64,000 nucleotides of DNA from DASSUW01 sp963730535 (GTDB lineage: Bacteria; Actinomycetota; Thermoleophilia; Solirubrobacterales; Solirubrobacteraceae), in contig CAVSRU010000018.1 of the NCBI GenBank assembly GCA_963730535.1, forward strand, positions 124,001 to 188,000, read 5' to 3'. The position numbers and the translations under genes are program-made. Under the pieces are notes generated by a model that worked only from the letters and a program-made list of their open reading frames with translations, had not been told where the DNA came from and made no database searches. Below are positions 8,561 through 17,917 of the stretch, in pieces. Numbering within the stretch: the first letter of the stretch is position 1; the number at the start of each line of letters is the position of its first letter.

Positions 8561-9712
8561 CTATTCGTCCTGCGGGCCCGACGCGCTGCCGGGCGCGAGC
8601 TGGAGCGCCTCGGCGACCGCGATGTCCGCGTCGTAGAGGCTGCCGTCGGCCAGCCCCTCGATCACCGACATGCCGGCGTGGAAGGCCGTCTTGGCGAGGT
8701 AGCCGCTCGACTTCTGGCCGATGTCGCCGCGCATCTCGATCAGCACCGACGCCGAGCCGAGCAGACCGTACGCGTTGCGGGAGATGCCCGGCGGTGTCGT
8801 GCCCGGATAGCGCGAGAAGTTCGCGTACCCGTACCGCTGGATCCCCTGCAGGAGCGTCGAGACGACCTGCTTGGACCGGTAGATGACGTCGTCGAACTCC
8901 GGGCGGATGCCGAGCTGGTCGGCGGTGGCCGTGGCGTTCGGCCACAGCGTCGACCCGGTGACCATGTCGCCGTTCGCGTCGACCGGCGTGCCCTGGTGGT
9001 GCAGGTCGAGCACGACCTCGACAGTCTCCGCCCCGCCGGCCGCGTCGTAGGCGTTGCGCACGGCGAGCGCCTCCGGGACCGGGTTGTCACCCTGCCCCAC
9101 CGCGACGGGGCCCGTGTTCGGGTCGTCGAGCGGATCGCTGCGTAGGTACGAGTGGTAGCGGTTGATGTCGAACCCGCGGCCGGGCTCGTAGAACGCGGGA
9201 CACGGCGCCGCCGTGCAGAACGGGTCGACGTTCTGGCGCCACGGCTCGCCGATCGGCGTCGCATCGAAGCCGTCGATGTTCACGCGTGGGATGACAGTCA
9301 CGGTCAGCTCCTCGCGGATCGCGCGCGCCGCCCCCGCGTTGCTCGTGAGGGCCTTGACGATCTCCACCGCCGAGTTGCTGACGACGTACTCGTTGCCGTG
9401 CTGGTTGGCGATGATCACGATGCCGCGGTCGCCGCTGCCGATCGTCACGATCGGGATGCCGCGCCCGCTGCCCTTGGCGCGGTAGGGCGAGTACGTGAGC
9501 CGCGCCGCGCCGTGACTCGACGCCACCGCGCGCTCGAGCGTCGACACGAGCTGCGGGTAGTCGCGGATCGAGGCGAGCGACTCGTTCTGGCCGGGCTGCG
9601 ACCACGGTCCGCCCGGGTTGGTCTCCGGCGGCGCGGCCCCTGCCGATGCCGCCTGTAGCGCCGTGGTGAGACATGCGACGGCGAGCGCCGCACATGCGCG
9701 TCTGATGGGCAT
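8561..9712 (-). CDS. Secreted M14-family zinc carboxypeptidase
   Basis: 383 residues with a signal peptide (ALAVACLTTALQAASAGAAP, about 9-28). Zinc ligands are visible as IIANQHGNEYVVS (HxxE) and the third ligand in VVLDLHHQGTPVD; the general-base Glu is in SVLIEMRGDIGQKS. This is the M14 metallocarboxypeptidase fold, which removes C-terminal residues from peptides or acts on cell-wall or conjugated amino acids outside the cell. A strong ribosome site (GGGAGGGGGAAC) precedes ATG 9712. A GC-rich hairpin follows the stop. Divergent from the PfkB kinase gene. Confidence 0.85.
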   Translation of the reverse strand: MPIRRACAALAVACLTTALQAASAGAAPPETNPGGPWSQPGQNESLASIRDYPQLVSTLERAVASSHGAARLTYSPYRAKGSGRGIPIVTIGSGDRGIVIIANQHGNEYVVSNSAVEIVKALTSNAGAARAIREELTVTVIPRVNIDGFDATPIGEPWRQNVDPFCTAAPCPAFYEPGRGFDINRYHSYLRSDPLDDPNTGPVAVGQGDNPVPEALAVRNAYDAAGGAETVEVVLDLHHQGTPVDANGDMVTGSTLWPNATATADQLGIRPEFDDVIYRSKQVVSTLLQGIQRYGYANFSRYPGTTPPGISRNAYGLLGSASVLIEMRGDIGQKSSGYLAKTAFHAGMSVIEGLADGSLYDADIAVAEALQLAPGSASGPQDE

Positions 9713-9768
9713 GTTCCCCCTCCCGAAGGGTGATGGTTCCCGCCTACCGGATACCCTGCCCGCCGCAA

Positions 9769-10704
9769 ATGACGCTCACCGTGGTCGGATCCATCGCGTT
9801 CGACGCCGTCGAGACGCCGACGGGCCACCGCGATCGCCTGCTGGGCGGCGCGGCCGTGCACTTCTCGCTCGCCTCGTCGTTCCTGGCCGAGACGCGGGTC
9901 GTCGGGCCGGTCGGCGACGACTTCGGCGACGCCGAGTACGCCGTGCTGCACGAGCGCGGGGTGGTGACCGACGACATCGAGCACGTCCCGGGCGGCAAGA
10001 CGTTCTTCTGGGCGGCGCGCTACGAGCGCGACCCGAACGTGCGCCACACGCTGCAGACCGACCTCAACGTGTTCGCCGACTTCGAGCCGAAGCTCTCGGA
10101 GGCGTCGCGCGCGGCGGAGACCGTGTTCCTCGCCAACATCCACCCCGATCTCCAGCACGCCGTGCACGAGCAGTGCCCGGACGCGCGCTTCGTGGCCATG
10201 GACACGATGAACATGTGGATCGAGGTCACGCGCGACTCGCTCGCGCGCACGATCGCCGGCGTCGACTGCCTGATCGTCAACGACGAGGAGGTCAAGCAGC
10301 TCACGGACGAGCCGAACCTCGTCCGGGCCGCGCGCGCGGTGCACGAGATGGGGCCGCGGGTGGTGATCGCCAAGCAGGGCGAGCACGGCGCCGGCATGTA
10401 CACGCCGGACGGCTTCTTCGGCCTGCCCGCGTACCCGACCGCCGACGTCGTGGACCCGACCGGCGCGGGCGACACGTTCGCGGGCGGCTTCATGGGCTAC
10501 GTCGCCGCTCACGCGGGCCAGGAGCTCTCCGACGAGCTGCTGCGCCGCGCGATCGCCTACGGGACCGCGATGGCGTCCTTCAACGTCGAGGCGTTCGGGA
10601 CCGAGCGGATGCAGACGCTCACGGGCGACGAGATCGCCGAGCGCGTGGCCGCGCTCCAGCGGGTGACGCGCTTCGACGCGGCGCCCGTGCCGCTGCGCGC
10701 CTGA
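9769..10704 (+). CDS. PfkB/ribokinase-family carbohydrate kinase
   Basis: 311 residues from ATG 9769 (MTLTVVGSIAFDAVETP), the start where family similarity begins. The ribokinase fold is shown by LLGGAAVHFSLASSFL near the N-terminus and the ATP-binding/catalytic signature VDPTGAGDTFAGGFMGY near 240-256, including the catalytic Asp of GAGD. This subfamily is annotated variously as sugar or nucleoside (adenosine-like) kinase; the phosphate acceptor cannot be assigned. Lies 56 bases from the divergent carboxypeptidase start and is followed by an unlinked methyltransferase gene. Confidence 0.82.
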   Translation: MTLTVVGSIAFDAVETPTGHRDRLLGGAAVHFSLASSFLAETRVVGPVGDDFGDAEYAVLHERGVVTDDIEHVPGGKTFFWAARYERDPNVRHTLQTDLNVFADFEPKLSEASRAAETVFLANIHPDLQHAVHEQCPDARFVAMDTMNMWIEVTRDSLARTIAGVDCLIVNDEEVKQLTDEPNLVRAARAVHEMGPRVVIAKQGEHGAGMYTPDGFFGLPAYPTADVVDPTGAGDTFAGGFMGYVAAHAGQELSDELLRRAIAYGTAMASFNVEAFGTERMQTLTGDEIAERVAALQRVTRFDAAPVPLRA

Positions 10705-10792
10705 GCTCCTCACGATCGGCTCATGAATCCCTCATGGAGGGCGGCCTGAGCGCACCTAGCGTTCACGGTCCCCCGACCAGGAGAGATCTGCG

Positions 10793-11860
10793 ATGTCAAT
10801 CGAAACGATCGACGAAGCCGGCGTGATGGCGTTCCTCGAGCGCATCGTCGACGAGATCGGCGCGGCGCTGAACGTGCCGATGACGGTGATCGGCGACCGC
10901 CTCGGCCTGTACCGCGCCATGGCCGACGGCGCCCCGGTCTCGCCGATCGAGCTCGCCGAGCGGACCGGCACCCACGAGCGCTACGTGCGCGAGTGGCTGG
11001 CCGGCCAGGCGGCCGGCGGCTACGTCGCCCACGACCCCGACGCCGGCACCTACCGCCTGCCCGCCGAGCACGCCGCTGTGCTCGCCGACGAGGAGAGCCC
11101 CTTCTACCAGGGCGGCCTGTTCCAGTCGACCAGCGCGGCCATCCACGCTCAGGACGACGTCACGGCCCGGTTCCGCAGCGGGGACGGGCTCGGCTGGCAC
11201 GAGCACCATCACGACGTGTTCGAGGGGGTCGGGCGGATGTTCGGCGTCTCCTACCGCACGTTCCTCGTCGAGGAGTGGATCCCCGCGCTCGACGGCGTCG
11301 AGGCGAAGCTCCGCCAGGGCGCGCTCGTCGCCGACGTCGGCTGCGGGCTCGGCATCTCCACGGTCCTGCTCGCGCAGGCCTACCCCGCGTCGCGGTTCGT
11401 GGGCTTCGACTACCACGAGGAGTCGCTCGCGCAGGCCCGCCGGAACGCCGAGGAGGCGGGCGTCGCCGACCGCGTCGAGTTCCGGGCCGCCACGGCGACC
11501 GACTTCCCGGGCTCCGGCTACGACCTGATCGCGTGCTTCGACGCGCTCCACGACATGGGCGACCCGCAAGCCGCCGCCGGCCACATCCGCGCGGCGCTGG
11601 CCGACGACGGGACGTGGCTGATCGTCGAGCCGAACGCCGGCGACTCGGTGGCCGAGAACCTGCACCCGATCGGCCGCCTCCAGTACGGCTACTCGGTGCT
11701 CGTGTGCACGCCGGGGTCGCTCTCGCAGCCGGGCCGCGCCGGGCTCGGCACGGCCGCGGGCCAGGCCCGCCTGTCCGAGGCCATCCTCGGCGGCGGCTTC
11801 GGAGAGGTGCGCCGGGTCGCCGAGACGCCGTTCAACATGGTGCTCGAGGCTAAGCCCTGA
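10793..11860 (+). CDS. SAM-dependent methyltransferase with N-terminal winged helix
   Basis: 355 residues, preceded by the ribosome site AGGAGAGATCTGCG. The first ~100 residues form a winged-helix dimerisation module (IELAERTGTHERYVREWL, AAGGYVAHD); the Rossmann methyltransferase follows with motif I VADVGCGLGISTVLLAQ, FVGFDYHEESL and YDLIACFDALHDM. The layout matches the Rv2258c-like group in mycobacteria. Substrate unknown. The 3' end overlaps the convergent STAND regulator by 11 bases. The 88-base gap upstream (10705-10792) shows only this ribosome site and no obvious terminator. Confidence 0.8.
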   Translation: MSIETIDEAGVMAFLERIVDEIGAALNVPMTVIGDRLGLYRAMADGAPVSPIELAERTGTHERYVREWLAGQAAGGYVAHDPDAGTYRLPAEHAAVLADEESPFYQGGLFQSTSAAIHAQDDVTARFRSGDGLGWHEHHHDVFEGVGRMFGVSYRTFLVEEWIPALDGVEAKLRQGALVADVGCGLGISTVLLAQAYPASRFVGFDYHEESLAQARRNAEEAGVADRVEFRAATATDFPGSGYDLIACFDALHDMGDPQAAAGHIRAALADDGTWLIVEPNAGDSVAENLHPIGRLQYGYSVLVCTPGSLSQPGRAGLGTAAGQARLSEAILGGGFGEVRRVAETPFNMVLEAKP

Positions 11861-13673
11861 GGCGGTAGCCGACGCCGCGGACGGTCTCGAGCGTGTCCGC
11901 CCTGTCGCCCAGCTTGCGGCGCAGGGCGGACACCACGACGTCGACGACGTTCGAGCCGCCGTCCCAGTCGTAGCCCCAGACCTCCCGCAGCAGCTCGGCA
12001 CGCTCCACCGCCCGGCCCTCGCGGCTGCGCAGGTGGGCAAGCACGCCGGCCTCGAGCCGCGTCAGCCCCTCGACCTGCAGGTCGTCAGCCCGGACGTGGA
12101 GCTCGCGGGCGCCGAGCTCGGCGAGCCAGCCGTCGACCGACGCGGGCCCGAAGTCCAGGCTCACGGAGTCGGGGACGCCCTCCAGCGGCAGGTAGCCGAT
12201 GACCAGCGAGCAGGAGGAGTCGGGATCGATGAAGTCGACTGCCGGGGCGTAGACGCGGCGAAGCTCCGGCCGCATCTCCACGTGCCGGCGCGTGATGTCG
12301 AGGAACAGCGCGGCGGCCGACGGGCCGTAGGCGGCCACGCTGCGGCGCATGAAGAGGACCCGCTGGTCGCGCGGGACGGGGGTGCGGCGCAGGTGCTCGC
12401 GCCAGGCGCGGGCCAGCGGATCGCGGTCGAGCAGCCGCGGGCTGACCGCGGCGGGCTCGGCGATGATCGCGAACCCGGTCACGGCGTCCCGCTCGTCGCG
12501 GGTCACGACGAACGCCTCGGGGACCGCCTCCCACCACGCGCGCAGGAGGTCGAAGTCGGGCGCGAGCGCCGCCATCGCGTCGAGGTCGGCGGCGCACGCC
12601 GGGCCGACGCGGTGCTCTCCGGTGACGGGCGGGAAGAAGACCTGGCGCACCGCCTGGTCCTCGATCAGGTAGAGGATGTCGGCCGTGTAGCGCCACAGGT
12701 CGCGCTTGGGAGCGCCGCGCAGCTCGGCCCGCAGGCGGTCCCAGGCCGCGGCGCGCAGGCGCCAGTACTCGGGCGGGTCCGCCGCGCGCAGGAGAGCGGC
12801 GGTCGCCGCGCGGATCGTGTCGTGCACGACGAGGCCGTGGGGGTCGAGCTCCACGAACGGCAGCGCCCGCAGGCGAGCGTACGCGGCGGCGGCGTCCTCG
12901 CCGGGGAGCATCGCCTCGAGCAGCGAGAGCGTGGTGCGGCGGGTGAGGGCGGCGGCGTCGAGCGCCCGCCGGGTCGGCTCGTCGAGACCGTCCAGGTAGA
13001 GGCGGGCGAGCTCCTCTCCGACGGCCCCGGCGGCGATCGCCTCGAGCGCGACGCCCGGCCGGTCGCGCAGCGCCCAGGCCGCGAGCTGGAGGCTCAGCGC
13101 GTGGCCGCAGCAGAGGGCATTGATGCGGCGCGCCGTGCCGTGGTCGACCCCGTTGCCGCGCAGCAGCGCGACGGCGTCCTCGTGCGGCAGGTTGCTGACC
13201 GGGAGCAGGGACAGCAGCGAGCCGTACGCGCGCCAGTGGGCGGACGGCGCGTCGCGCCCGGCCAGCACCACGCGCACGTGGGCAGGGAGCGCAGGGACGA
13301 ACGCGCGCGCAATCCAGTCGTCGATGGCCAGGAGGAGCTCGTACGTGTCGATGAGCAGGACCACGCGCTCGCCGCGGGCGCCGAGCGCGGCGGCCGCCTG
13401 CTCGACCGACGTGGCGCCGATGGCGGCGAGGAAGGACTTCCGGGTGGCGTAGACGGTGTGCGCATCGATCAGGACGGTCTCGGCCCCCGCCTCGTGCGCA
13501 TCGGCCTCGAAGGCATGCAGCAGCGTCGTCTTGCCGACGCCGCCGAGGCCGTGGACATGGGCCACGATCGCCCCGCCGTCCTCGAGCAGCTCGCCCAGCC
13601 GCGCCCGCTCGCGCTCACGGCCGACGATGGCGCTCGATCGTTCCTGCAGGAGGGCTCCGAGCGTCGCGGACAT
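11850..13673 (-). CDS. STAND-type ATPase with C-terminal OmpR-like winged-helix domain
   Basis: 607 residues from ATG 13673 (MSATLGALLQERS). An N-terminal P-loop ATPase of the STAND/AfsR-like class has Walker A HGLGGVGKTTLL (about 41-52), Walker B VVLLIDTYELLL and LPVSNLPHEDAVALL. A central region (about 280-520) has no family I recognise; part of it (VTRDERDAVTGFAII) looks acetyltransferase-like. The last ~75 residues are an OmpR/PhoB winged helix: LTRLEAGVLAHLRSREG, LLREVWGYDW, VVDVVVSALRRKLGD, GVGYRLRA. AfsR/SARP relatives normally carry the DNA-binding domain first, so the order is reversed. Probably a ligand- or partner-controlled transcription factor; targets unknown. Confidence 0.8.
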   Translation of the reverse strand: MSATLGALLQERSSAIVGRERERARLGELLEDGGAIVAHVHGLGGVGKTTLLHAFEADAHEAGAETVLIDAHTVYATRKSFLAAIGATSVEQAAAALGARGERVVLLIDTYELLLAIDDWIARAFVPALPAHVRVVLAGRDAPSAHWRAYGSLLSLLPVSNLPHEDAVALLRGNGVDHGTARRINALCCGHALSLQLAAWALRDRPGVALEAIAAGAVGEELARLYLDGLDEPTRRALDAAALTRRTTLSLLEAMLPGEDAAAAYARLRALPFVELDPHGLVVHDTIRAATAALLRAADPPEYWRLRAAAWDRLRAELRGAPKRDLWRYTADILYLIEDQAVRQVFFPPVTGEHRVGPACAADLDAMAALAPDFDLLRAWWEAVPEAFVVTRDERDAVTGFAIIAEPAAVSPRLLDRDPLARAWREHLRRTPVPRDQRVLFMRRSVAAYGPSAAALFLDITRRHVEMRPELRRVYAPAVDFIDPDSSCSLVIGYLPLEGVPDSVSLDFGPASVDGWLAELGARELHVRADDLQVEGLTRLEAGVLAHLRSREGRAVERAELLREVWGYDWDGGSNVVDVVVSALRRKLGDRADTLETVRGVGYRLRA

Positions 13674-13766
13674 CGGCCCGGGAACGTACGGGTTGCGCGC
13701 TGGGCGGTCACTGGGGCTAGCACGACTCTCGCGCGCGGAACCGCCGGAAACGGGTAGCCTGACGAT

Positions 13767-14021
13767 GTGGGCTGGGCGATGCTCTACCTCTTCGTCGTCC
13801 TCAAGCTGCCGATCCTCGCGGCCGGCCTGATCATCTGGTGGGCGGTGCGGCAGGAGGTCGAGCCCGAGGACGACTCCGGCGGTGGCGGCGGTCGCCGCCG
13901 TCCCCATCCGCCTCCGCGGCTCCCGCGCGCCCCGCGCCGCGGCCCGCACCGCGAGGCCGCGCCGCCCTCCCCGCCGCGCACGCGTGCGGTCGTCGGGCGC
14001 GTACGCGAGCCGCTGGGCTGA
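13767..14021 (+). CDS. Small single-pass membrane protein with Pro/Arg-rich tail
   Basis: 84 residues from GTG 13767 (ATG 13779 is also possible). One hydrophobic segment ([21 protein letters not shown]) is followed by an acidic stretch and then a low-complexity tail rich in Gly, Arg and Pro. No family recognised. It lies between the divergent STAND regulator and dcd, in the dcd direction and only 17 bases before it, so co-transcription with dcd is likely. The 93-base gap to 13673 must hold both promoters. Confidence 0.5.
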   Translation: MGWAMLYLFVVLKLPILAAGLIIWWAVRQEVEPEDDSGGGGGRRRPHPPPRLPRAPRRGPHREAAPPSPPRTRAVVGRVREPLG

Positions 14022-14038
14022 GTGCCAGACTTTCGCGC

Positions 14039-15628
14039 GTGATCACGTCCGTCCTCTCTGACGGGACGATCCGGCGGCTCGTTGACGAGGGCCGGATCGG
14101 CATCGAGCCCTGGGATCCGGCGCTCGTCCAGCCCGCCTCGATCGACCTGCGGCTCGGCGACTCCTTCCGCGTCTTCCACAACCACCGCGTCACGGCCATC
14201 GACCTGCGCGACCCGCCGCGAAATCTGACGGAGGAGGTCGTCATCAGCGAGGGCGACCCGTTCGCGATCCACCCAGGCGAGTTCGCCCTCGGCCGAACTA
14301 TGGAGACCGTGCGTATTCCAGACGACATCGTGGCGAGGATCGAGGGCAAGGCGCTCGCGCTCGACACGAAGGTGCCAACCCCGCACGGCTGGAGGACGAT
14401 GGGCGACCTCGAGGTCGGCGACGAGGTCTTCGACGGCGACGGCCGTCCGACACGCGTGGTGGCCGTCAGCGACGTCCTTTACGACCGCGAGTGCTTCGAG
14501 GTCGTGTTCTCGGACAGCATCGCGGTGGTGGCCGACGCGAACCACCAGTGGGAGGTGCGTACCAAGAACGATCGGCGGCGCGGCGATCCACCGCGGATCC
14601 TCACGACCCGTGAGATCGAACGCACGCTGAAGTACTCGTCGGCGGAGTACAACCACCACGTTGCGCAGGCAGAGCCCGTCGAGTACCCCGAGAAGGACCT
14701 GCCGATCGACTCCTACGTGTTCGGCATCTGGATCGGCGACGGGACGAGCACGAAGGCGGAGATCACCACGTTCGACGAGCCGGTGCTGGAGCAGATCGCG
14801 GCGGCCGGCTATGCCGTCGCCCCTGCGAGTGCGCCGCTCGCATACCGCATCGGTGGCACAGGACGCTCCCGGGACGCGCGGACGGGCCGCTACTGCCCGA
14901 ATGAGTCGCTCAACAGCACCCTCCGGGCGATGGGTCAGTTCGGAAACAAGCACATCCCAGCGGACTACCTCCAGGGCAGCGTCTCTCAGCGGCGCGCCCT
15001 CCTCCAGGGACTGGTGGACAGCGACGGGCACGTCGACGAATACGGGCGCTGTGAGCTGGTGACCATGACGCCACCGCTCGCGAACCAGTACTGCGAGCTC
15101 GTCGCCAGCCTGGGCCACAAACCGCATCTCACGATGAAGACGGCCACGCTCGACGGACGGGCGTGCGGGCTGGCGTTCATGGTCAAGTTCACGCCAGACC
15201 AGCCCGTCTGCCGGCTACCGCGCAAGCTCGCGAGGCAGAAGCTCGGTGGGACGTTCCGTCGAGGCCGCGCGATCATCGACGTGAGCTCGGTCGAGAGCCG
15301 ACCGATGCGGTGCATCGAAGTCGCCTCACCTCGCGGCGTGTTCCTGATCACCGAGGCATTCATACCCACCCACAACAGCTCTCTGGGACGGCTGGGGCTG
15401 ATCGTGCACGCCACGGCCGGCTTCGTCGACCCGGGCTTTGCGGGCTCGCTGACGCTCGAGATCACCAACCTCACGCGGGTGCCGATCAAGCTCTACGCCG
15501 GGCTCGCGATCGCGCAGCTCTCGTTCATGGCGCTCGACGCCCCCGCCGAGCACCCGTACGGGTCCGAGGCGCTGGGCTCGCACTACCAGGGCCAGTCGGC
15601 CGCCACCGAGTCCCGCTACATGCGGTAG
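14039..15628 (+). CDS. dcd: dCTP deaminase interrupted by an in-frame intein
   Basis: Start GTG 14039 ([20 protein letters not shown]). The first 104 residues and the last 83 residues together form a normal 187-residue dCTP deaminase, which converts dCTP to dUTP for dTMP synthesis. The host motif [15 protein letters not shown] is split exactly between Lys and Ser; in the E. coli enzyme this RSS-x-x-R region lines the active site. The catalytic Glu lies in LTLEITNLT of the second half. A 342-residue intein occupies 14351-15376. Without splicing the enzyme would be inactive, so dTTP supply may depend on intein function. Followed 11 bases later by a small membrane-protein gene. Confidence 0.93.
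   Translation: MITSVLSDGTIRRLVDEGRIGIEPWDPALVQPASIDLRLGDSFRVFHNHRVTAIDLRDPPRNLTEEVVISEGDPFAIHPGEFALGRTMETVRIPDDIVARIEGKALALDTKVPTPHGWRTMGDLEVGDEVFDGDGRPTRVVAVSDVLYDRECFEVVFSDSIAVVADANHQWEVRTKNDRRRGDPPRILTTREIERTLKYSSAEYNHHVAQAEPVEYPEKDLPIDSYVFGIWIGDGTSTKAEITTFDEPVLEQIAAAGYAVAPASAPLAYRIGGTGRSRDARTGRYCPNESLNSTLRAMGQFGNKHIPADYLQGSVSQRRALLQGLVDSDGHVDEYGRCELVTMTPPLANQYCELVASLGHKPHLTMKTATLDGRACGLAFMVKFTPDQPVCRLPRKLARQKLGGTFRRGRAIIDVSSVESRPMRCIEVASPRGVFLITEAFIPTHNSSLGRLGLIVHATAGFVDPGFAGSLTLEITNLTRVPIKLYAGLAIAQLSFMALDAPAEHPYGSEALGSHYQGQSAATESRYMR
14351..15376 (+). mobile_element. Intein in dCTP deaminase, class 3 signature, with LAGLIDADG endonuclease
   Basis: 342 residues between host Lys104 and Ser(+1). 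The first residue is Ala, not Cys or Ser. Splicing block A is [10 protein letters not shown]; block B has His65 and Trp67 (ANHQWEV); block F has Cys321 (MRCIEV); the C-terminus is Thr340-His341-Asn342. Trp at B12, Cys at F4 and Thr at G5 form the WCT triplet that defines class 3 inteins, in which Cys F4 replaces the missing residue-1 nucleophile. Two dodecapeptide motifs, [10 protein letters not shown] (122-131) and [10 protein letters not shown] (217-226), with both acidic residues intact, indicate a potentially active homing endonuclease. Confidence 0.9.
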
Positions 15629-15639
15629 CTTCCGCCACC

Positions 15640-15870
15640 GTGCTGCTCACGACGCTGATCGCCGCCGCCGAGGCGGGCGAGGAGGAGAGCTCGAAGACGC
15701 TCTTCTACGTCATGGGCGGCGTGCTCGCCGCCTTCGCCGTGATCATCTCCGCGATCGGGATCCGCCGCCACGACACGTTCCCACCAAGCCGCGCCGCCGC
15801 CCGCGGCGTGATGGCCCTCGCCGCCGTGCTCGTGCTGCTGACGATGGGCGCCGCCGTAATCACCGGGTAG
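15640..15870 (+). CDS. Small two-pass membrane protein, unknown function
   Basis: 76 residues from GTG 15640, 11 bases after dcd. Two hydrophobic segments (LFYVMGGVLAAFAVIISAIG and VMALAAVLVLLTMGAAVITG) are separated by a short basic loop (RRHDTFPPSRAAARG), and the N-terminus is acidic. No family recognised. Probably co-transcribed with dcd. The 187-base spacer that follows (15871-16057) holds one copy of repeat family A and the presumed citrate synthase promoter; I see no other gene in it. Confidence 0.6.
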   Translation: MLLTTLIAAAEAGEEESSKTLFYVMGGVLAAFAVIISAIGIRRHDTFPPSRAAARGVMALAAVLVLLTMGAAVITG

Positions 15871-15963
15871 CCGGTCCGGAAAGTAGTGGGTCTGGAAAGT
15901 CTCGCTATACGGGACTTAGCAACCCCACGCGAAAGTGGAGTGTCGAAACCGTGACACCCCTCG

Positions 15964-15994
15964 CCTCCCTACCCAGCCGCCTTTGACGTTCGCC
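15964..15994 (-). repeat. Intergenic repeat, family A copy 1
   Basis: About 31 bp; on the minus strand it reads GGCGAACGTCAAAGGCGG followed by CTGGGTAGGGAGG. Related copies occur at 20726, 36418 and 36703, all between genes. It lies in the leader of the citrate synthase gene. Confidence 0.5.
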
Positions 15995-16057
15995 GGCGCG
16001 ACGCCGCGCGACGAGTCGCAAGCAAGTTTGAGGCGCCGCGTAGCCCCATGCCGCACA

Positions 16058-17401
<1,344 letters not shown>

Positions 17402-17413
17402 TAAATTGAAACC

Positions 17414-17893
17414 GTGCAGTACCGCATCCGACCAATCGCGCCGGACGACAAGGAGCTGCTGGCCAGGGGCCTGAGCCAGCTGAGCCTGGAGAGCATCCGC
17501 AAGCGCTTCCTCGCCGCCAAGCCGCGCTTCACCGCCTCGGAGCTGCGCTACCTGACCGAGGTCGACGGCGTGAACCACATCGCGCTCGTCGCGGTGCTGG
17601 CGGGCGATCCCGACCAGCTCGTGGCGGTCGCGCGCTGCGTGCGCCTCCCCGACCGGCCCGACACGGCCGAGATGGCCGTCGTCGTCGGCGACCCGTTCCA
17701 GGGGCAGGGCGTCGGCCGGGCGATCACCAACGTGCTCGCCGACGCCGCCGTCGGGGCCGGCATCCGCCGCTTCGCGGCCACCATGGCGGGCGACAACGAA
17801 GCCGCGCGGCGCCTGATGCACACGTTCGCGCGGCGGCTCGACGAGGGCCGGATCTCCGGCGGCGTGCGCGAGGTGCTCGTAGAGCTCGCGTAG
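17414..17893 (+). CDS. GNAT-family N-acetyltransferase
   Basis: 159 residues from GTG 17414. The acetyl-CoA pyrophosphate loop reads VVGDPFQGQGVGRAITNVLA (about 90-109), preceded by the strand AEMAVVV, as in GNAT enzymes. The N-terminus YRIRPIAPDDKELLARGLSQ is similar to the Pat/YfiQ-like GNAT domains used as stand-alone protein acetyltransferases, but no cNMP-binding or CoA-ligase domain is present. Substrate unknown; it could be a protein lysine or a small amine. Close behind the citrate synthase gene, so it may share its transcript. Confidence 0.78.
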   Translation: MQYRIRPIAPDDKELLARGLSQLSLESIRKRFLAAKPRFTASELRYLTEVDGVNHIALVAVLAGDPDQLVAVARCVRLPDRPDTAEMAVVVGDPFQGQGVGRAITNVLADAAVGAGIRRFAATMAGDNEAARRLMHTFARRLDEGRISGGVREVLVELA

Positions 17894-17917
17894 GCCCCAG
17901 TACCCTGGGGCGCTTCG

